Under the pieces are notes generated by a model. It was given only the letters and a program-made list of their open reading frames with translations, was not told the origin of the DNA and did no database searches. A DNA stretch of 49,400 nt from Gammaproteobacteria bacterium (lineage in GTDB: Bacteria; Pseudomonadota; Gammaproteobacteria; Enterobacterales; Kangiellaceae): positions 1 through 49,400 of the forward strand of contig JABXHQ010000057.1 of NCBI GenBank assembly GCA_013373545.1, read 5' to 3'. The position numbers and the translations under genes are program-made. Positions within the stretch are counted from its first letter, which is position 1; every line of letters begins with the position of its first letter. Below, piece after piece: positions 10,068 to 19,363 of this stretch.

Positions 10068-10913
10068 CTATTTTGCGAGCTGCAAAGTGAGTGTTTTCAG
10101 GTAGCCATGGAGATGCATAATCAAGGTGAGTTGATCACTCAGTTGACTCCCTAATGTTAAATCGTCACGTCGAATCAGATCGATATTTTGTTGTTTTACT
10201 ATCATCGCTAAAGTCGGTGCTGCTTGTTGCATTACTTTTTCGTTGCTGATGATCAGCCATGGCGTATTGGTGGTTATTGAAGTTAGCGACTGCAGTGTTG
10301 CTTGATGATGCTGAGGAAGATAAGGCAGATAAAATACGGTAGTTGAAATTTTTGGCGTTAGATTTGCTAACAATTGCCGTTGTTGCTCAGTGATTTTCAA
10401 CTCTTCTGCAATATTTTCATCGGTGAGCAATTTGTCGCGCTGTTCGCCATCTGCATGCCAATGAATCCAACGACTCGAAGATAGTGGCATTAAGAATAGA
10501 AAGAGCTCATCGCTGCCCTCGGCTTCAATAGTGTCTACGGATCGATTTATAGCGTTAAGCCAATTTTCGCTTGCGACGCTTGCGTTAGGATCTTGTATGA
10601 GCAAGTAGACATGCCAACCGAGAGAGTTGAGTTGCTGTGTCAATTCAGTGAAGTGATCATTCGCTATTGTCGGATCGGAGATAACCAGAATTTTTCCATA
10701 GGTGATTTTGAACTGATTGGGAAACTTTAGTAAAGCTCGACCATCATCCGCTTCAAGCCAGAGAAATTGCCCGGCTTGATAATGCCGTTGTAACTCTTCT
10801 GACCAACCATTCAATGTTGCTTGCGCTTGAGCCGGTGCAGTAACTTCATCACCCGCTTGCTGCGATTTACTTAGCAGTGGAAAAAGCAGTAACAATAACG
10901 CTAAATTTTTCAT
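10068..10913 (-). CDS. Uncharacterised exported protein (possibly DUF3530-like)
   Basis: A 281-residue protein with an N-terminal signal peptide (MKNLALLLLLFPLLSKSQQ). After it comes LQRHYQAGQFLWLEADDGRALLKF, then a strand-turn pattern GKILVISDP and LGWHVYLL. This resembles the alpha/beta-hydrolase-like DUF3530 family, in which a surface protein or enzyme role is unproven; I see no nucleophile elbow. The ATG at 10913 has GAGAG just upstream; a GTG at 10919 is the alternative. It follows the thioesterase gene by 12 bases, so the two probably form an operon. Confidence 0.65.
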   Translation of the reverse strand: MKNLALLLLLFPLLSKSQQAGDEVTAPAQAQATLNGWSEELQRHYQAGQFLWLEADDGRALLKFPNQFKITYGKILVISDPTIANDHFTELTQQLNSLGWHVYLLIQDPNASVASENWLNAINRSVDTIEAEGSDELFLFLMPLSSSRWIHWHADGEQRDKLLTDENIAEELKITEQQRQLLANLTPKISTTVFYLPYLPQHHQATLQSLTSITTNTPWLIISNEKVMQQAAPTLAMIVKQQNIDLIRRDDLTLGSQLSDQLTLIMHLHGYLKTLTLQLAK

Positions 10914-10925
10914 TATCACTCTCGC

Positions 10926-11408
10926 CTAGTTCAACTCTTCCTTCTTTATATAGAAGGTAGCAGTCATTTCTGCTGCCGTCAGTGAATCTTGCGTGCCCAG
11001 CATAATTGTTAACGGCTGCTTAGCAGCGCGATAACTCTGCCATTGTGAATGCCAGCTTGCACAGGGAGCACCATTTAATTCAGCTCGTGCCACTAAATTA
11101 CCGGATAGTGGTTGTCGATAATGAATATGTGCTTCTCCGGCAACGACTTGGCAGTTTGAGGAAATTGTTTTTGCTAGCGCTGAAATTAGCGTCCACCCGG
11201 TGACCACGCCGAGTGTATAAATGCTGCCGGCGAAACCGGTGCCGTGACCGTTGATATTTTGCGCCAGCGGAGCCCATGCGGCAGCACAATGCGGAGTTAA
11301 TTGAGTTAATCGGATCCCGAGCATTAAGGTCGCAGGGATATCTTGGTGAATAAGTTGATTCCAGGCGGCTAAATTGAAAGCCGAGTGCTGTGATAAATGA
11401 TCTGACAC
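10926..11408 (-). CDS. YiiD C-terminal-type thioesterase domain protein
   Basis: About 160 residues with the hotdog-like YiiD_C pattern: LMLGIRLTQLTPHCAAAWAP, NINGHGTGFAGSIYTLG and VTGWTLISAL. Members are putative thioesterases, here without the acetyltransferase half found in E. coli YiiD. The frame is open to 11573, but ATG 11477 would overlap the start codon of the divergent VWA gene and has no ribosome site. GTG 11408 is preceded by AAGGG at good spacing and gives the normal domain length, so it is used here. Substrate unknown. Confidence 0.75.
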   Translation of the reverse strand: MSDHLSQHSAFNLAAWNQLIHQDIPATLMLGIRLTQLTPHCAAAWAPLAQNINGHGTGFAGSIYTLGVVTGWTLISALAKTISSNCQVVAGEAHIHYRQPLSGNLVARAELNGAPCASWHSQWQSYRAAKQPLTIMLGTQDSLTAAEMTATFYIKKEELN

Positions 11409-11475
11409 GGTAAATAACCCTTTTACGAATGAATGTCCGTTGATATAGACACGGTTGCTAAACGAGTGAGAGAAC

Positions 11476-13182
11476 ATGGTTAATGGTAAACAATTGTTAA
11501 ATGTCTGGGTAGTCGCGATCGCCAGTGTTTTAATCGTTAGCTGTGCTAAGGAGCAAAGCAGCGCCGAGATCACTGCAGCGAATCAAAAAGCTCAAGATGA
11601 ACGACGCGCCGAGCAGGCCGCGCAAGCTGCGCGAGTTAAACAACAGGCTGAACAAGAACGAGTGGTGCTAACGGGGGCTCGTGTACAGAAGTCTCACGGC
11701 AATATGAGTGTGCCGCTCACTAGTCAATTTGCCCCACCTCCGGTTCAAGAACGAGAGCAATATGCCCCGGTTTCGGAAGCAAAAGTTTTGCGTACCTCCG
11801 AACAGCCGCTGTCGACATTTTCTGTGGATGTTGACACCGCATCATTTTCTAATGTGCGCCGCTATTTAGAGCGCGGACAAATGCCACCGAGTGATGCGAT
11901 CCGATTAGAGGAAATGATTAACTATTACTCATTGCCTTATGCTGACGATAAAACCACGGCCCAAAAACCTTTTCAGTGGACTTTGAATTTGACACCAACA
12001 CCATGGCGCGACGGCACACATTTATTACGCCTTGGTTTGCAGGCGTTTCCGAGCGAAGTAACCAGCCAGTCGCATAACTTGGTGTTTCTTGTGGATGTAT
12101 CGGGCTCGATGGCTGCCGAGAATAAGCTGCCCTTGGTAAAAAAGTCGATCGAGTTATTGAGTCAATCCCTAGGTGACGAGGATCGGTTAGCAATTGTTGT
12201 CTATGCGGGCGCAACCGGTGTTGTGTTACCGCCAACCAAAGCTAATGATCAAGTTGCGATCGGGCAAGCGTTGAATCAGCTCCGAGCGGGTGGACCGACC
12301 AATGGCGCAGACGGTATTCGGTTGGCCTACCAGCTAGCGCAGCAGTCGTTTATTAAAGGAGGTAATAATCGAATTATTTTAGCGACCGATGGTGACTTTA
12401 ATGTGGGTACTGTTAACCATCAGCAGCTAATTGATTTGGTGGTTCGGCAACGCGACTCTGGAGTCTACCTAACGACGCTAGGTTTTGGCTCAGGCAATTT
12501 TAATGACCATTTAATGGAGCAGTTAGCGGACAAGGGAAACGGCAATTATGCTTATATCGACTCATTCAAAGAAGCAAAGCGAGTGTTGGTTGATCGCCAA
12601 GGTAGTTCACTAATAGCTGTGGCAAACGATGTAAAAATTCAGGTTGAGTTTAATCCGAATGTGGTGGCCGAGTATCGATTGCTTGGTTATCAAAATCGTC
12701 GGTTAAATAATGAAGATTTTTATAACGAAAAAGTCGATGCGGCAGAAGTCGGCGCGGGGCATTCCATTACGGCCTTATATGAAGTTACCTTGACTTCAAG
12801 CGCGAAACCGATGCTACCTGAACTTCGCTATCAAACCGCGCAATCACCGGAGCGGCTAGCGGATGAAATTGGGCAGTTGAAATTGACCTATAAAGATGGA
12901 GCAAAGCAAAGTCACTATCAAACAACAATTATGTCGTTGAGCAAATTACTTGAGACTGAAAATGATGCTTCGATGAAGCTAGTCAGTGCTACGGCAGCGT
13001 TTGCTTTATGGCTGAGAAACAGCGCGCAAATAGAAGGTTTTTCACTCGCGCAAATTGAACAATTGGCACAACAAAGTATCGGAGTTGAGCGTTATGGCGC
13101 GGACTATGATCTGTTACAGATGATCCGTTTAGCAAAAGTACATCAGCGGGTTAGTGATAGCCGGTCCAGTCAGCAAAAATAA
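11476..13182 (+). CDS. von Willebrand factor A domain lipoprotein (YfbK-like)
   Basis: A 568-residue lipoprotein: signal peptide with lipobox LIVSC (Cys23), an Ala/Gln/Arg-rich stretch, then the N-terminal VWA-associated region (PLSTFSVDVDTASFSNVRRYL). The VWA domain has an intact MIDAS start, DVSGSM, from Asp207. The C-terminal conserved region ends SIGVERYGADYDLLQMIRLA. The family resembles E. coli YfbK. VWA domains bind protein partners through a metal ion. An ECF sigma gene and a membrane protein gene follow, as in related gammaproteobacteria, suggesting an envelope-stress or surface-signalling unit. Exact function is not known. Confidence 0.88.
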   Translation: MVNGKQLLNVWVVAIASVLIVSCAKEQSSAEITAANQKAQDERRAEQAAQAARVKQQAEQERVVLTGARVQKSHGNMSVPLTSQFAPPPVQEREQYAPVSEAKVLRTSEQPLSTFSVDVDTASFSNVRRYLERGQMPPSDAIRLEEMINYYSLPYADDKTTAQKPFQWTLNLTPTPWRDGTHLLRLGLQAFPSEVTSQSHNLVFLVDVSGSMAAENKLPLVKKSIELLSQSLGDEDRLAIVVYAGATGVVLPPTKANDQVAIGQALNQLRAGGPTNGADGIRLAYQLAQQSFIKGGNNRIILATDGDFNVGTVNHQQLIDLVVRQRDSGVYLTTLGFGSGNFNDHLMEQLADKGNGNYAYIDSFKEAKRVLVDRQGSSLIAVANDVKIQVEFNPNVVAEYRLLGYQNRRLNNEDFYNEKVDAAEVGAGHSITALYEVTLTSSAKPMLPELRYQTAQSPERLADEIGQLKLTYKDGAKQSHYQTTIMSLSKLLETENDASMKLVSATAAFALWLRNSAQIEGFSLAQIEQLAQQSIGVERYGADYDLLQMIRLAKVHQRVSDSRSSQQK

Positions 13183-13285
13183 CGAGCGACCGTTGAGTTT
13201 ATTAATTGCCGTTAAAGCGAGACAGCATCCAGTGAATTCTATATCATGGTCAGTAACAAATGGCTTACCGAATACCTATGACGTA

Positions 13286-13861
13286 ATGGATCAAAAACTC
13301 GATCAGGACAGTGACGAAAGTTTAATGCTGGCATACAGCAATGGCTCACAAGTGGCGTTTGAAAAGCTTTATCGACGCCATAAAGGTGGGCTGTTTCGTT
13401 ATTTTTTTCGTAACTGTCACAGTCGCGATATTGCTGAAGAGCTGTTTCAAGATGTGTGGATGAAAGTGGTAAATGCACGAGCCAGTTATGAGCAAAGTGC
13501 AAAGTTTACGACGTATTTGTATCGCATCGCACATAACCGACTGGTTGATCACTACCGTCACTTATCGTCGGCGCAACATGCCATGCGCAGCGAAGGTGAT
13601 AATCAAGAAATTGTTGAGAATCAAGATGACAACCTAACGGTGAATCAGATCCTTGAGCAGCAAGAAACCAACAATGCGTTAAAAGCTGCGGTTCAAGCTT
13701 TGCCTTTTGAGCAGCGCGAAGCGATTTTAATGCAGCAAGATGGTCATTTATCCTTGGCTGATATCGCTGAAGTAGTGGGTACCAGCCGAGAAACTATTAA
13801 AAGTCGGTTGCGCTATGCAATGCAAAAATTGCGTGACCAACTGGGAGAATTGAAATCATGA
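13286..13861 (+). CDS. ECF-type RNA polymerase sigma factor
   Basis: About 191 residues with region 2 (AFEKLYRRHKGGLFRYFF, DIAEELFQDVWMKV, FTTYLYRIAHNRLVDHYR) and region 4 (LPFEQREAILMQQDGHLSLADIAEVVGTSRETIKSRLRYAMQKLR), joined by an acidic linker. ATG 13286 gives the usual ECF N-terminus, but there is no clear ribosome site; the frame stays open back into the VWA gene. Its TGA overlaps the ATG of the next gene (ATGA), so the two proteins are probably made together. Confidence 0.92.
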   Translation: MDQKLDQDSDESLMLAYSNGSQVAFEKLYRRHKGGLFRYFFRNCHSRDIAEELFQDVWMKVVNARASYEQSAKFTTYLYRIAHNRLVDHYRHLSSAQHAMRSEGDNQEIVENQDDNLTVNQILEQQETNNALKAAVQALPFEQREAILMQQDGHLSLADIAEVVGTSRETIKSRLRYAMQKLRDQLGELKS

Positions 13862-14544
13862 ATCAGCAACACGATGATTCGCTATCGCCTGATGACCAAA
13901 AACTCATGGCTCAATATCAAGCGGTTTCAAATGAAATGCCGTCGGCGGATGTCGATAAGGTGATTTTTGCTGCAATGCGACGAGAACTCGATCGTAGCGA
14001 AAAAAAACCACAAAAAAATACTGTTAAATTGAGATTTTGGGAACGGCTTCGTCTTCCGGTCTCGATGATGGGGGCCTTAGTGATGACGGTGACTTTGGCG
14101 CACATAATGTGGCCAATGATTGCACCGCAAGAAGGTGCGACCGAATTCGCTGGCGCCTTGGACGAGCGTATCCAAGTGAGCGGTAGTCGGGTGCGGGGAA
14201 ACGACGAAAATAGCTTTGAGTACAGTCAAGAAGAAGAGGCTTACAGTTCGATAAGTGTTGGCGATCTTCGGGAAAAGCAAAGTAAAAGTGGTGCATCTTC
14301 GGCTAACTTGCGGGATAAAGAAGTCGAAGGTGTGTTCTATGATAGCCCTGTGCAATCACTGGCGCCGGCTGCCTCTGCGCGCTCCGAAGAAACCAAGACT
14401 TTCCATCGTGACCAGTGGGTTCAACGCATTCTTAAGCTAGCTAAAGAGCAGCAGTTTGACCAAATGAATCAAGAGCTCAAGGGGTTCAAGTTGGCTTACC
14501 CTAACTACCCGATTTCCGAACAGCTAAACCCATTGTTGAAATAA
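13858..14544 (+). CDS. Single-pass membrane protein, probable anti-sigma partner
   Basis: A 228-residue protein: a polar N-terminus of about 60 residues, one membrane segment (about 66-86, LPVSMMGALVMTVTLAHIMWP), then a periplasmic tail rich in Ser, Glu and Ala and ending in a helical part. The topology and the 4-base overlap with the ECF sigma gene are those of a membrane anti-sigma factor, but I see no zinc motif or named domain. The function is inferred from context. A terminator follows. Confidence 0.7.
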   Translation: MNQQHDDSLSPDDQKLMAQYQAVSNEMPSADVDKVIFAAMRRELDRSEKKPQKNTVKLRFWERLRLPVSMMGALVMTVTLAHIMWPMIAPQEGATEFAGALDERIQVSGSRVRGNDENSFEYSQEEEAYSSISVGDLREKQSKSGASSANLRDKEVEGVFYDSPVQSLAPAASARSEETKTFHRDQWVQRILKLAKEQQFDQMNQELKGFKLAYPNYPISEQLNPLLK

Positions 14545-14608
14545 TGTGCAATTTTGCACCTAATTGACGGTTATTTAAGCAAAAACTTCTCCAAACCATA
14601 CGATCTCT

Positions 14609-14641
14609 GACCAGCAAGGGATAGCCTTTGCTGGTCGTTTT
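14609..14641 (+). terminator. Intrinsic terminator after the VWA-sigma operon
   Basis: GACCAGCAAGG, short loop, CCTTTGCTGGTC with one bulge, then GTTTT. Placed 65 bases after the stop of the putative anti-sigma gene and before the oxidase genes. A smaller hairpin (GTGCA-ATTT-TGCAC, 14546-14559) lies just after the stop. Confidence 0.8.
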
Positions 14642-14755
14642 GAGTTATGGTTATCGCCTGCTCAAAGTCTGGGCATCATAAATAAAAGCTAATAAACCAA
14701 AAAAATAAATAACTGGTCAATCACTGACCTGGGTTGTTGATGGAGAATGCACACC

Positions 14756-15913
14756 ATGTCATTACTTAAGAGGGTAATGTCGGGCGCACTTATGGTTTCT
14801 TGTTTTTTAACAGGACATCTATGGGCGGCCGAAGCCGAGTATTCAAAACTAAACCTCCGTCCGGGGGTCACCGAAAATTCACAACGCGTCTTCGATCTTC
14901 ATATGGAAGTAGTGTGGATAATGTTCGCTGTTGCGGGCTTAGTCTTTGCTGCCATTCTGTATTCGGTCATTCGCTTTCGAAAATCAAAAAATCCAACACC
15001 GGCGAAATTCAGCCATAGCACGACGTTGGAAATCATCTGGACCGTAATTCCGATGTTAATTTTGATTTATTTAACCAAGCCAGCCATCGAGTTGCTATTG
15101 GACATGGAAGACACTTCCAAAGCTGATATGACGGTGAAGGTTAACGGGATCCGTTGGAAGTGGGAGTATACCTACCTAGATGAAGGCTTTAGCTTTGTGT
15201 CCGAGTTATCCACGCCCGAGTCGCAGTATAAAGACTATGCGCGAACGGGAACGGAAAAAGGCGAAAACTACTTGCTAGAAGTTAACAACGAAGTGGTATT
15301 GCCCGTTGGCAAGAAAATTCGTTTCTTACTGACCTCTAAAGATGTTATCCATTCTTGGTGGATGCCTGATTTTGCAGTGAAAATGGACGCTATTCCGGGT
15401 TTTATTAATGAAACTTGGACCAAAATCGAGAAACCCGGTGTCTATCGTGGTGTTTGTGCGGAACTTTGCGGCGAATTACACGGTTTCATGCCGATTGTTG
15501 TGCGTGCCGTGCCGCAAGCTGAATACGACCAGTGGGTTGCGCAAAAACTTGAAGAAAAAGCGGAAGCTGAGCGTCTTGCTGCTGAAGCCGCCGCGAAGAG
15601 CTGGTCAATGGATGATTTGATGGCGGAAGGTAAACGTGTCTATGAGCAAAAATGTCAAGTTTGTCACCAAGCAAGCGGCGAAGGTTTAGGTGCTTTCCCA
15701 GCATTGAAAGGCAGTGCAGTGGCGACTCAAGGTCCGGCCGATGATCATGCACGCTTAGTTATTTATGGGCGCGGTATGATGCAAGCATTTGGTACTGAGT
15801 TAACCGATGCAGAGATTGCTGCAGTGGTAACTTACGAGCGAAATGCCTGGGGCAATGACACTGGCGAAATGATACAGCCAGGTCGCGTATCTGAACTTAA
15901 AGCCGGAAATTAA
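14756..15913 (+). CDS. coxB: Cytochrome c oxidase subunit II with fused cytochrome c domain
   Basis: A 385-residue subunit. Signal peptide, two membrane helices, then a cupredoxin domain with the CuA ligands His199 (IHSWWMPDF), Cys234, Cys238, His242 and Met245 (CAELCGELHGFM). A C-terminal class I cytochrome c domain has heme motif CQVCH at 300-304 and a distal Met (GMMQAFG). Subunit II accepts electrons from cytochrome c; the fused domain marks a caa3-type enzyme. ATG 14756 is chosen because GGAGA is 9 bases upstream; ATG 14747 is too close to it. First gene of the oxidase operon. Confidence 0.96.
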   Translation: MSLLKRVMSGALMVSCFLTGHLWAAEAEYSKLNLRPGVTENSQRVFDLHMEVVWIMFAVAGLVFAAILYSVIRFRKSKNPTPAKFSHSTTLEIIWTVIPMLILIYLTKPAIELLLDMEDTSKADMTVKVNGIRWKWEYTYLDEGFSFVSELSTPESQYKDYARTGTEKGENYLLEVNNEVVLPVGKKIRFLLTSKDVIHSWWMPDFAVKMDAIPGFINETWTKIEKPGVYRGVCAELCGELHGFMPIVVRAVPQAEYDQWVAQKLEEKAEAERLAAEAAAKSWSMDDLMAEGKRVYEQKCQVCHQASGEGLGAFPALKGSAVATQGPADDHARLVIYGRGMMQAFGTELTDAEIAAVVTYERNAWGNDTGEMIQPGRVSELKAGN

Positions 15914-15925
15914 GGAGACTGAATC

Positions 15926-17494
15926 ATGGCACACGGTCATCATCCAACCGGCATTAAGCGCTGGTTATTCACCACTAACCATAAAGACATAGGTTCTATG
16001 TATTTGTGGTTCTCGTTCACCATGTTTTTAATTGGTGGCGCAATGGCTCTGGGTATTCGCTTAGAGTTATTCCAACCCGGATTACAGTTCTGGGAACCAA
16101 ACTTTTTTAACACTTTAACCACCATGCATGGACTCATCATGGTTTTTGGTGCGGTTATGCCAGCCTTTGTTGGTTTAGCCAACTGGTTGATTCCAATGCA
16201 AATTGGTGCGCCCGACATGGCGTTACCTCGAATGAATAACTTTAGCTTTTGGATTCTACCTTTTGCTTTCACGTTATTACTCTTGTCGCTGGTAACACCA
16301 TTGTTCCCAGATGGAGCGCCTAACTTCGGTTGGACTTTCTACGCGCCGTTGTCGACAAAATTTGGACCCGCATCAACCGACTTCTTTATCTTCGGTGTGC
16401 ATTTGATGGGTATTTCTTCCATCATGGGTGCGATTAACGTCATTGTTACGGTTATGAACATGCGTGCGCCGGGTATGTCGTTGATGAAAATGCCAATGTT
16501 CGTTTGGACTTGGGTAATCACAGCATTCCTATTAATTATGGTAATGCCGGTTTTAGCCGGTGCGGTAACCATGATGTTAACCGACCGCCACTTTGGCACT
16601 TCGTTCTTTGATGCTGCTGGCGGTGGTGATCCGGTTATGTTCCAGCATATTTTCTGGTTCTTTGGTCACCCTGAAGTTTACATTATGATCTTACCGGCGT
16701 TCGGGATTGCTTCGCATATCATTCCGACGTTTAGCCGTAAACCGTTATTCGGTTATGCTTCGATGGTATATGCCACGGCATCGATTGCCTTCCTATCCTT
16801 TGTGGTATGGGCGCATCACATGTTTACTGTGGGTATGCCAGTCGCCGGTGAACTTTACTTTATGATCGCAACCATGATCATTGCGGTTCCAACCGGGGTG
16901 AAAATCTTTAACTGGGTGGCCACGATGTGGCAGGGTTCGATTACCTTTGAAACACCTATGCTTTTCGCGTTGGCCTTTGTTGTGCTCTTTACCCTTGGCG
17001 GTGTTTCAGGCGTTATGTTAGCGATGACACCGGTGGATAAGCAATATCATGATACTTATTTCGTAGTTGCTCACTTCCATTACGTACTGTTCCCTGGCGC
17101 TATCTTTGGAACGATTGCTGCGGTCTATTATTGGCTCCCGAAATGGACCGGAAATATGTACAACGAGACGCTAGGTAAAGTGCATTTTTGGTTCTCGATC
17201 ATTGCGGTTAATTTAACCTTCTTCCCAATGCATTTCTCAGGCTTAGCCGGAATGCAGCGTCGTGTTCCAGATTACAACATGATGTTTGAAGGCTTTAACC
17301 AATTATCTTCGATCGGTGCATTTATGCTGGGCTTTAGCCAATTGTTATTCCTTTACTTAGTCATCAATTGTATTCGCGGTGGCAAAGGTAAAGCGACTGA
17401 TCGAGTTTGGGAAGGTGCGGAAGGTTTAGAGTTTACTCACTTACCTTCACCGGCGCCTTACCACTCGTTTGAGCAAGCACCAGAAGTTAAGTAA
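15926..17494 (+). CDS. coxA: Cytochrome c oxidase subunit I
   Basis: A 522-residue polytopic catalytic subunit of a heme-copper oxygen reductase. The helix VI motif GHPEVY gives the CuB ligand His248, proton-path Glu250 and cross-linked Tyr252, which is the A1-type pattern. AHHMFTVG gives the other CuB ligands, and [11 protein letters not shown] the heme a/a3 ligands. The active site reduces oxygen to water and pumps protons. ATG follows AAGGAG, 12 bases after coxB. Confidence 0.98.
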   Translation: MAHGHHPTGIKRWLFTTNHKDIGSMYLWFSFTMFLIGGAMALGIRLELFQPGLQFWEPNFFNTLTTMHGLIMVFGAVMPAFVGLANWLIPMQIGAPDMALPRMNNFSFWILPFAFTLLLLSLVTPLFPDGAPNFGWTFYAPLSTKFGPASTDFFIFGVHLMGISSIMGAINVIVTVMNMRAPGMSLMKMPMFVWTWVITAFLLIMVMPVLAGAVTMMLTDRHFGTSFFDAAGGGDPVMFQHIFWFFGHPEVYIMILPAFGIASHIIPTFSRKPLFGYASMVYATASIAFLSFVVWAHHMFTVGMPVAGELYFMIATMIIAVPTGVKIFNWVATMWQGSITFETPMLFALAFVVLFTLGGVSGVMLAMTPVDKQYHDTYFVVAHFHYVLFPGAIFGTIAAVYYWLPKWTGNMYNETLGKVHFWFSIIAVNLTFFPMHFSGLAGMQRRVPDYNMMFEGFNQLSSIGAFMLGFSQLLFLYLVINCIRGGKGKATDRVWEGAEGLEFTHLPSPAPYHSFEQAPEVK

Positions 17495-17502
17495 TTAAGC
17501 AA

Positions 17503-17522
17503 CTGCCGGTGCAAACCGGCAG
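17503..17522 (+). other. Intergenic hairpin with GNRA loop between coxA and ctaG
   Basis: CTGCCGGT, GCAA loop, ACCGGCAG: a perfect 8-base stem closed by a GNRA-type tetraloop, with no T-run. More like an mRNA-stabilising or processing element than a terminator; it could set the ratio of coxA to ctaG. Confidence 0.6.
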
Positions 17523-17544
17523 CTAATTTGGAGTAGCGGCAACC

Positions 17545-18090
17545 ATGAAACAAGCAAATAAAAAAATGGTGTTTAAGACCCTCGGTATTGTGGGTTTAAT
17601 GACAGCATTTACATTTGCCATGGTGCCCTTATACAACGTGTTTTGCGAAATAACCGGCATTAATGGCAAGGTATTGGTCAGCAAAGAGTTGTATGAAAAG
17701 GTTGAGGTCGATAAGTCGCGCGTGGTAACCGTCGAGTTAATTACCAGCATCCATCGTGGAATGCCATGGAAATTCGAAACCACGAAGCACAAGATTGACG
17801 TTCATCCTGGTGAATTAAACGAGGTAATGTTTTACGCCAAGAATCTTTCTGGCAAAACCATTACTGGACAGGCGGTTCCGAGTGTTGCGCCGAGTCAGGC
17901 ATCTTTTTATGTCAGTAAAACCGAATGTTTTTGCTTCGATCAACAAACGTTACTGGCTGGAGAAGAAATCAATATGCCGATGAAGTTTTATATTGATCCT
18001 GACTTACCTAAAAGCGTGCATACGGTAACCATGTCATATCAACTGTTTAATGCAACATCCGATGAGTCTGCGGCCGCCGCTGGTCAGTAG
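17545..18090 (+). CDS. ctaG: Cytochrome oxidase copper chaperone CtaG/Cox11
   Basis: A 181-residue protein with one N-terminal membrane anchor and a periplasmic domain. The copper-binding CFCF motif is intact (Cys128, Cys130, in ECFCFDQQ). It inserts CuB into subunit I. The motifs PLYNVFCEITG near the anchor and NLSGKTITGQAVPSV are typical. Length is normal. It lies between coxA and coxC, the usual gammaproteobacterial order. Confidence 0.97.
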   Translation: MKQANKKMVFKTLGIVGLMTAFTFAMVPLYNVFCEITGINGKVLVSKELYEKVEVDKSRVVTVELITSIHRGMPWKFETTKHKIDVHPGELNEVMFYAKNLSGKTITGQAVPSVAPSQASFYVSKTECFCFDQQTLLAGEEINMPMKFYIDPDLPKSVHTVTMSYQLFNATSDESAAAAGQ

Positions 18091-18112
18091 AGTCGTTAGG
18101 GAGATAAAAATA

Positions 18113-19042
18113 ATGAAAGAAAACACTGAAAATACAGGTAAGCCAACCAATTACTATGTGCCGGAGCAAAGTAATCTGCCCATCATTGGATCGGTAGGAT
18201 TGTTTGTGTTGGTACTGGGTGCTGGCAATTTCATTCAAGGGACGACAGATACAGTAAGCCAAAAAGAAGGCTCGTTGCCAGAGTTTATGGCCTCTATGGG
18301 ACCTTATGTTTTGACACTTGGTTTACTGATTGTCTTTTACTTAATGTACAAGTGGTGGAGCACTGCGGCACGCGAAAGCATGGCGAACATGAACAGTGCG
18401 CAATTGGACCGCTCATATCGTCAAGGCATGCTTTGGTTTATTACTTCTGAAGTCATGTTTTTCGCCGCATTCTTCGGTGCGCTTTGGTATGCGCGAGTTA
18501 TGATCGTTCCATGGTTGGGCGGCGAAGGTAACAATGCCATGACCCATGCTTTGCTTTGGCCCGATTTTAATGCCATTTGGCCAGTGACGACGACACCGGA
18601 TGGCACAACAACACAAGCGATGGGCCCATGGGGCTTGCCAGCGATTAATACCGCAATCTTATTGACTAGCTCGTGGACCTTAACCATCGCCCACCATGCA
18701 CTTATCGATAAGAATCGTCCAACATTAATTTTATTCACTTGGATTACCGCTTTCCTTGGGGTTATCTTCCTCGGGTTGCAAGCCTATGAGTACTATCATG
18801 CTTATACCGACTTAGGTTTAACGCTTGGGTCTGGAATATACGGTAATACGTTCTTTATGTTGACGGGCTTCCACGGACTTCACGTTACGATTGGTACGAT
18901 ATTTTTGATCGTCTTATCCATTCGTTGTTCGAAAGGTCACTTTACTCCGGAAAACCATTTTGCTTACGAGGCGGGTGCTTGGTATTGGCACTTTGTTGAT
19001 GTGGTTTGGTTATTCCTGTTCGTGTTTGTCTACGCTTTATAA
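18113..19042 (+). CDS. coxC: Cytochrome c oxidase subunit III
   Basis: A 309-residue polytopic subunit. Family segments seen: SEVMFFAAFFGALWYAR, TILFTWITAFLGVIFLGLQAYEY-like helices, GFHGLHVTIGTIFL and the C-terminal WYWHFVDVVWLFLFVFVY. It stabilises the catalytic core. The reading frame extends into ctaG, but ATG 18113 follows AGGGAGAT and is the sensible start. A terminator follows, ending the structural-subunit part of the cluster. Confidence 0.97.
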   Translation: MKENTENTGKPTNYYVPEQSNLPIIGSVGLFVLVLGAGNFIQGTTDTVSQKEGSLPEFMASMGPYVLTLGLLIVFYLMYKWWSTAARESMANMNSAQLDRSYRQGMLWFITSEVMFFAAFFGALWYARVMIVPWLGGEGNNAMTHALLWPDFNAIWPVTTTPDGTTTQAMGPWGLPAINTAILLTSSWTLTIAHHALIDKNRPTLILFTWITAFLGVIFLGLQAYEYYHAYTDLGLTLGSGIYGNTFFMLTGFHGLHVTIGTIFLIVLSIRCSKGHFTPENHFAYEAGAWYWHFVDVVWLFLFVFVYAL

Positions 19043-19056
19043 ACTTAAAGCGGCAG

Positions 19057-19085
19057 AAAAAAGCCGGGATTTCCCGGCTTTTTTA
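19057..19085. terminator. Bidirectional intrinsic terminator after coxC
   Basis: AAAAAGCCGGGA, TT, TCCCGGCTTTTTT. Serves coxC on the plus strand and the DUF2909 gene on the minus strand, which converge here. Confidence 0.93.
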
Positions 19086-19089
19086 TTAA

Positions 19090-19314
19090 CTATTCAGGTT
19101 TAACGCTGGGTAAAGAATGAAACTCAACCACGCCAAAATAGTTTAATACAAACAACAGTAAAAACAGTAAGATTGACAAGCCAATGCGCCAACTTAATGA
19201 GTTAACAACGCTTTTCTTATCACGATCTTTGTCTTTTACCAGAAAAAACAATCCACGAAATAAGTTAAACACAATGGCTAGTAACAGTACTACTATGATT
19301 ATTTTGCCCCACAT
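19090..19314 (-). CDS. DUF2909 family small membrane protein
   Basis: A 74-residue protein with two membrane helices (IIIVVLLLAIVFNLFRGLFFL and IGLSILLFLLLFVLNYFG) separated by a short charged loop KDKDRDKKS. It matches the DUF2909 twin-helix family, which is regularly found on the opposite strand between coxC and surf1. A role in oxidase biogenesis is suspected from this location only. Confidence 0.85.
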   Translation of the reverse strand: MWGKIIIVVLLLAIVFNLFRGLFFLVKDKDRDKKSVVNSLSWRIGLSILLFLLLFVLNYFGVVEFHSLPSVKPE

Positions 19315-19363
19315 ACGCAGCTCTTTTAGTTGCTAATAGTCCGTTGATTATACGTTTAGCGCT

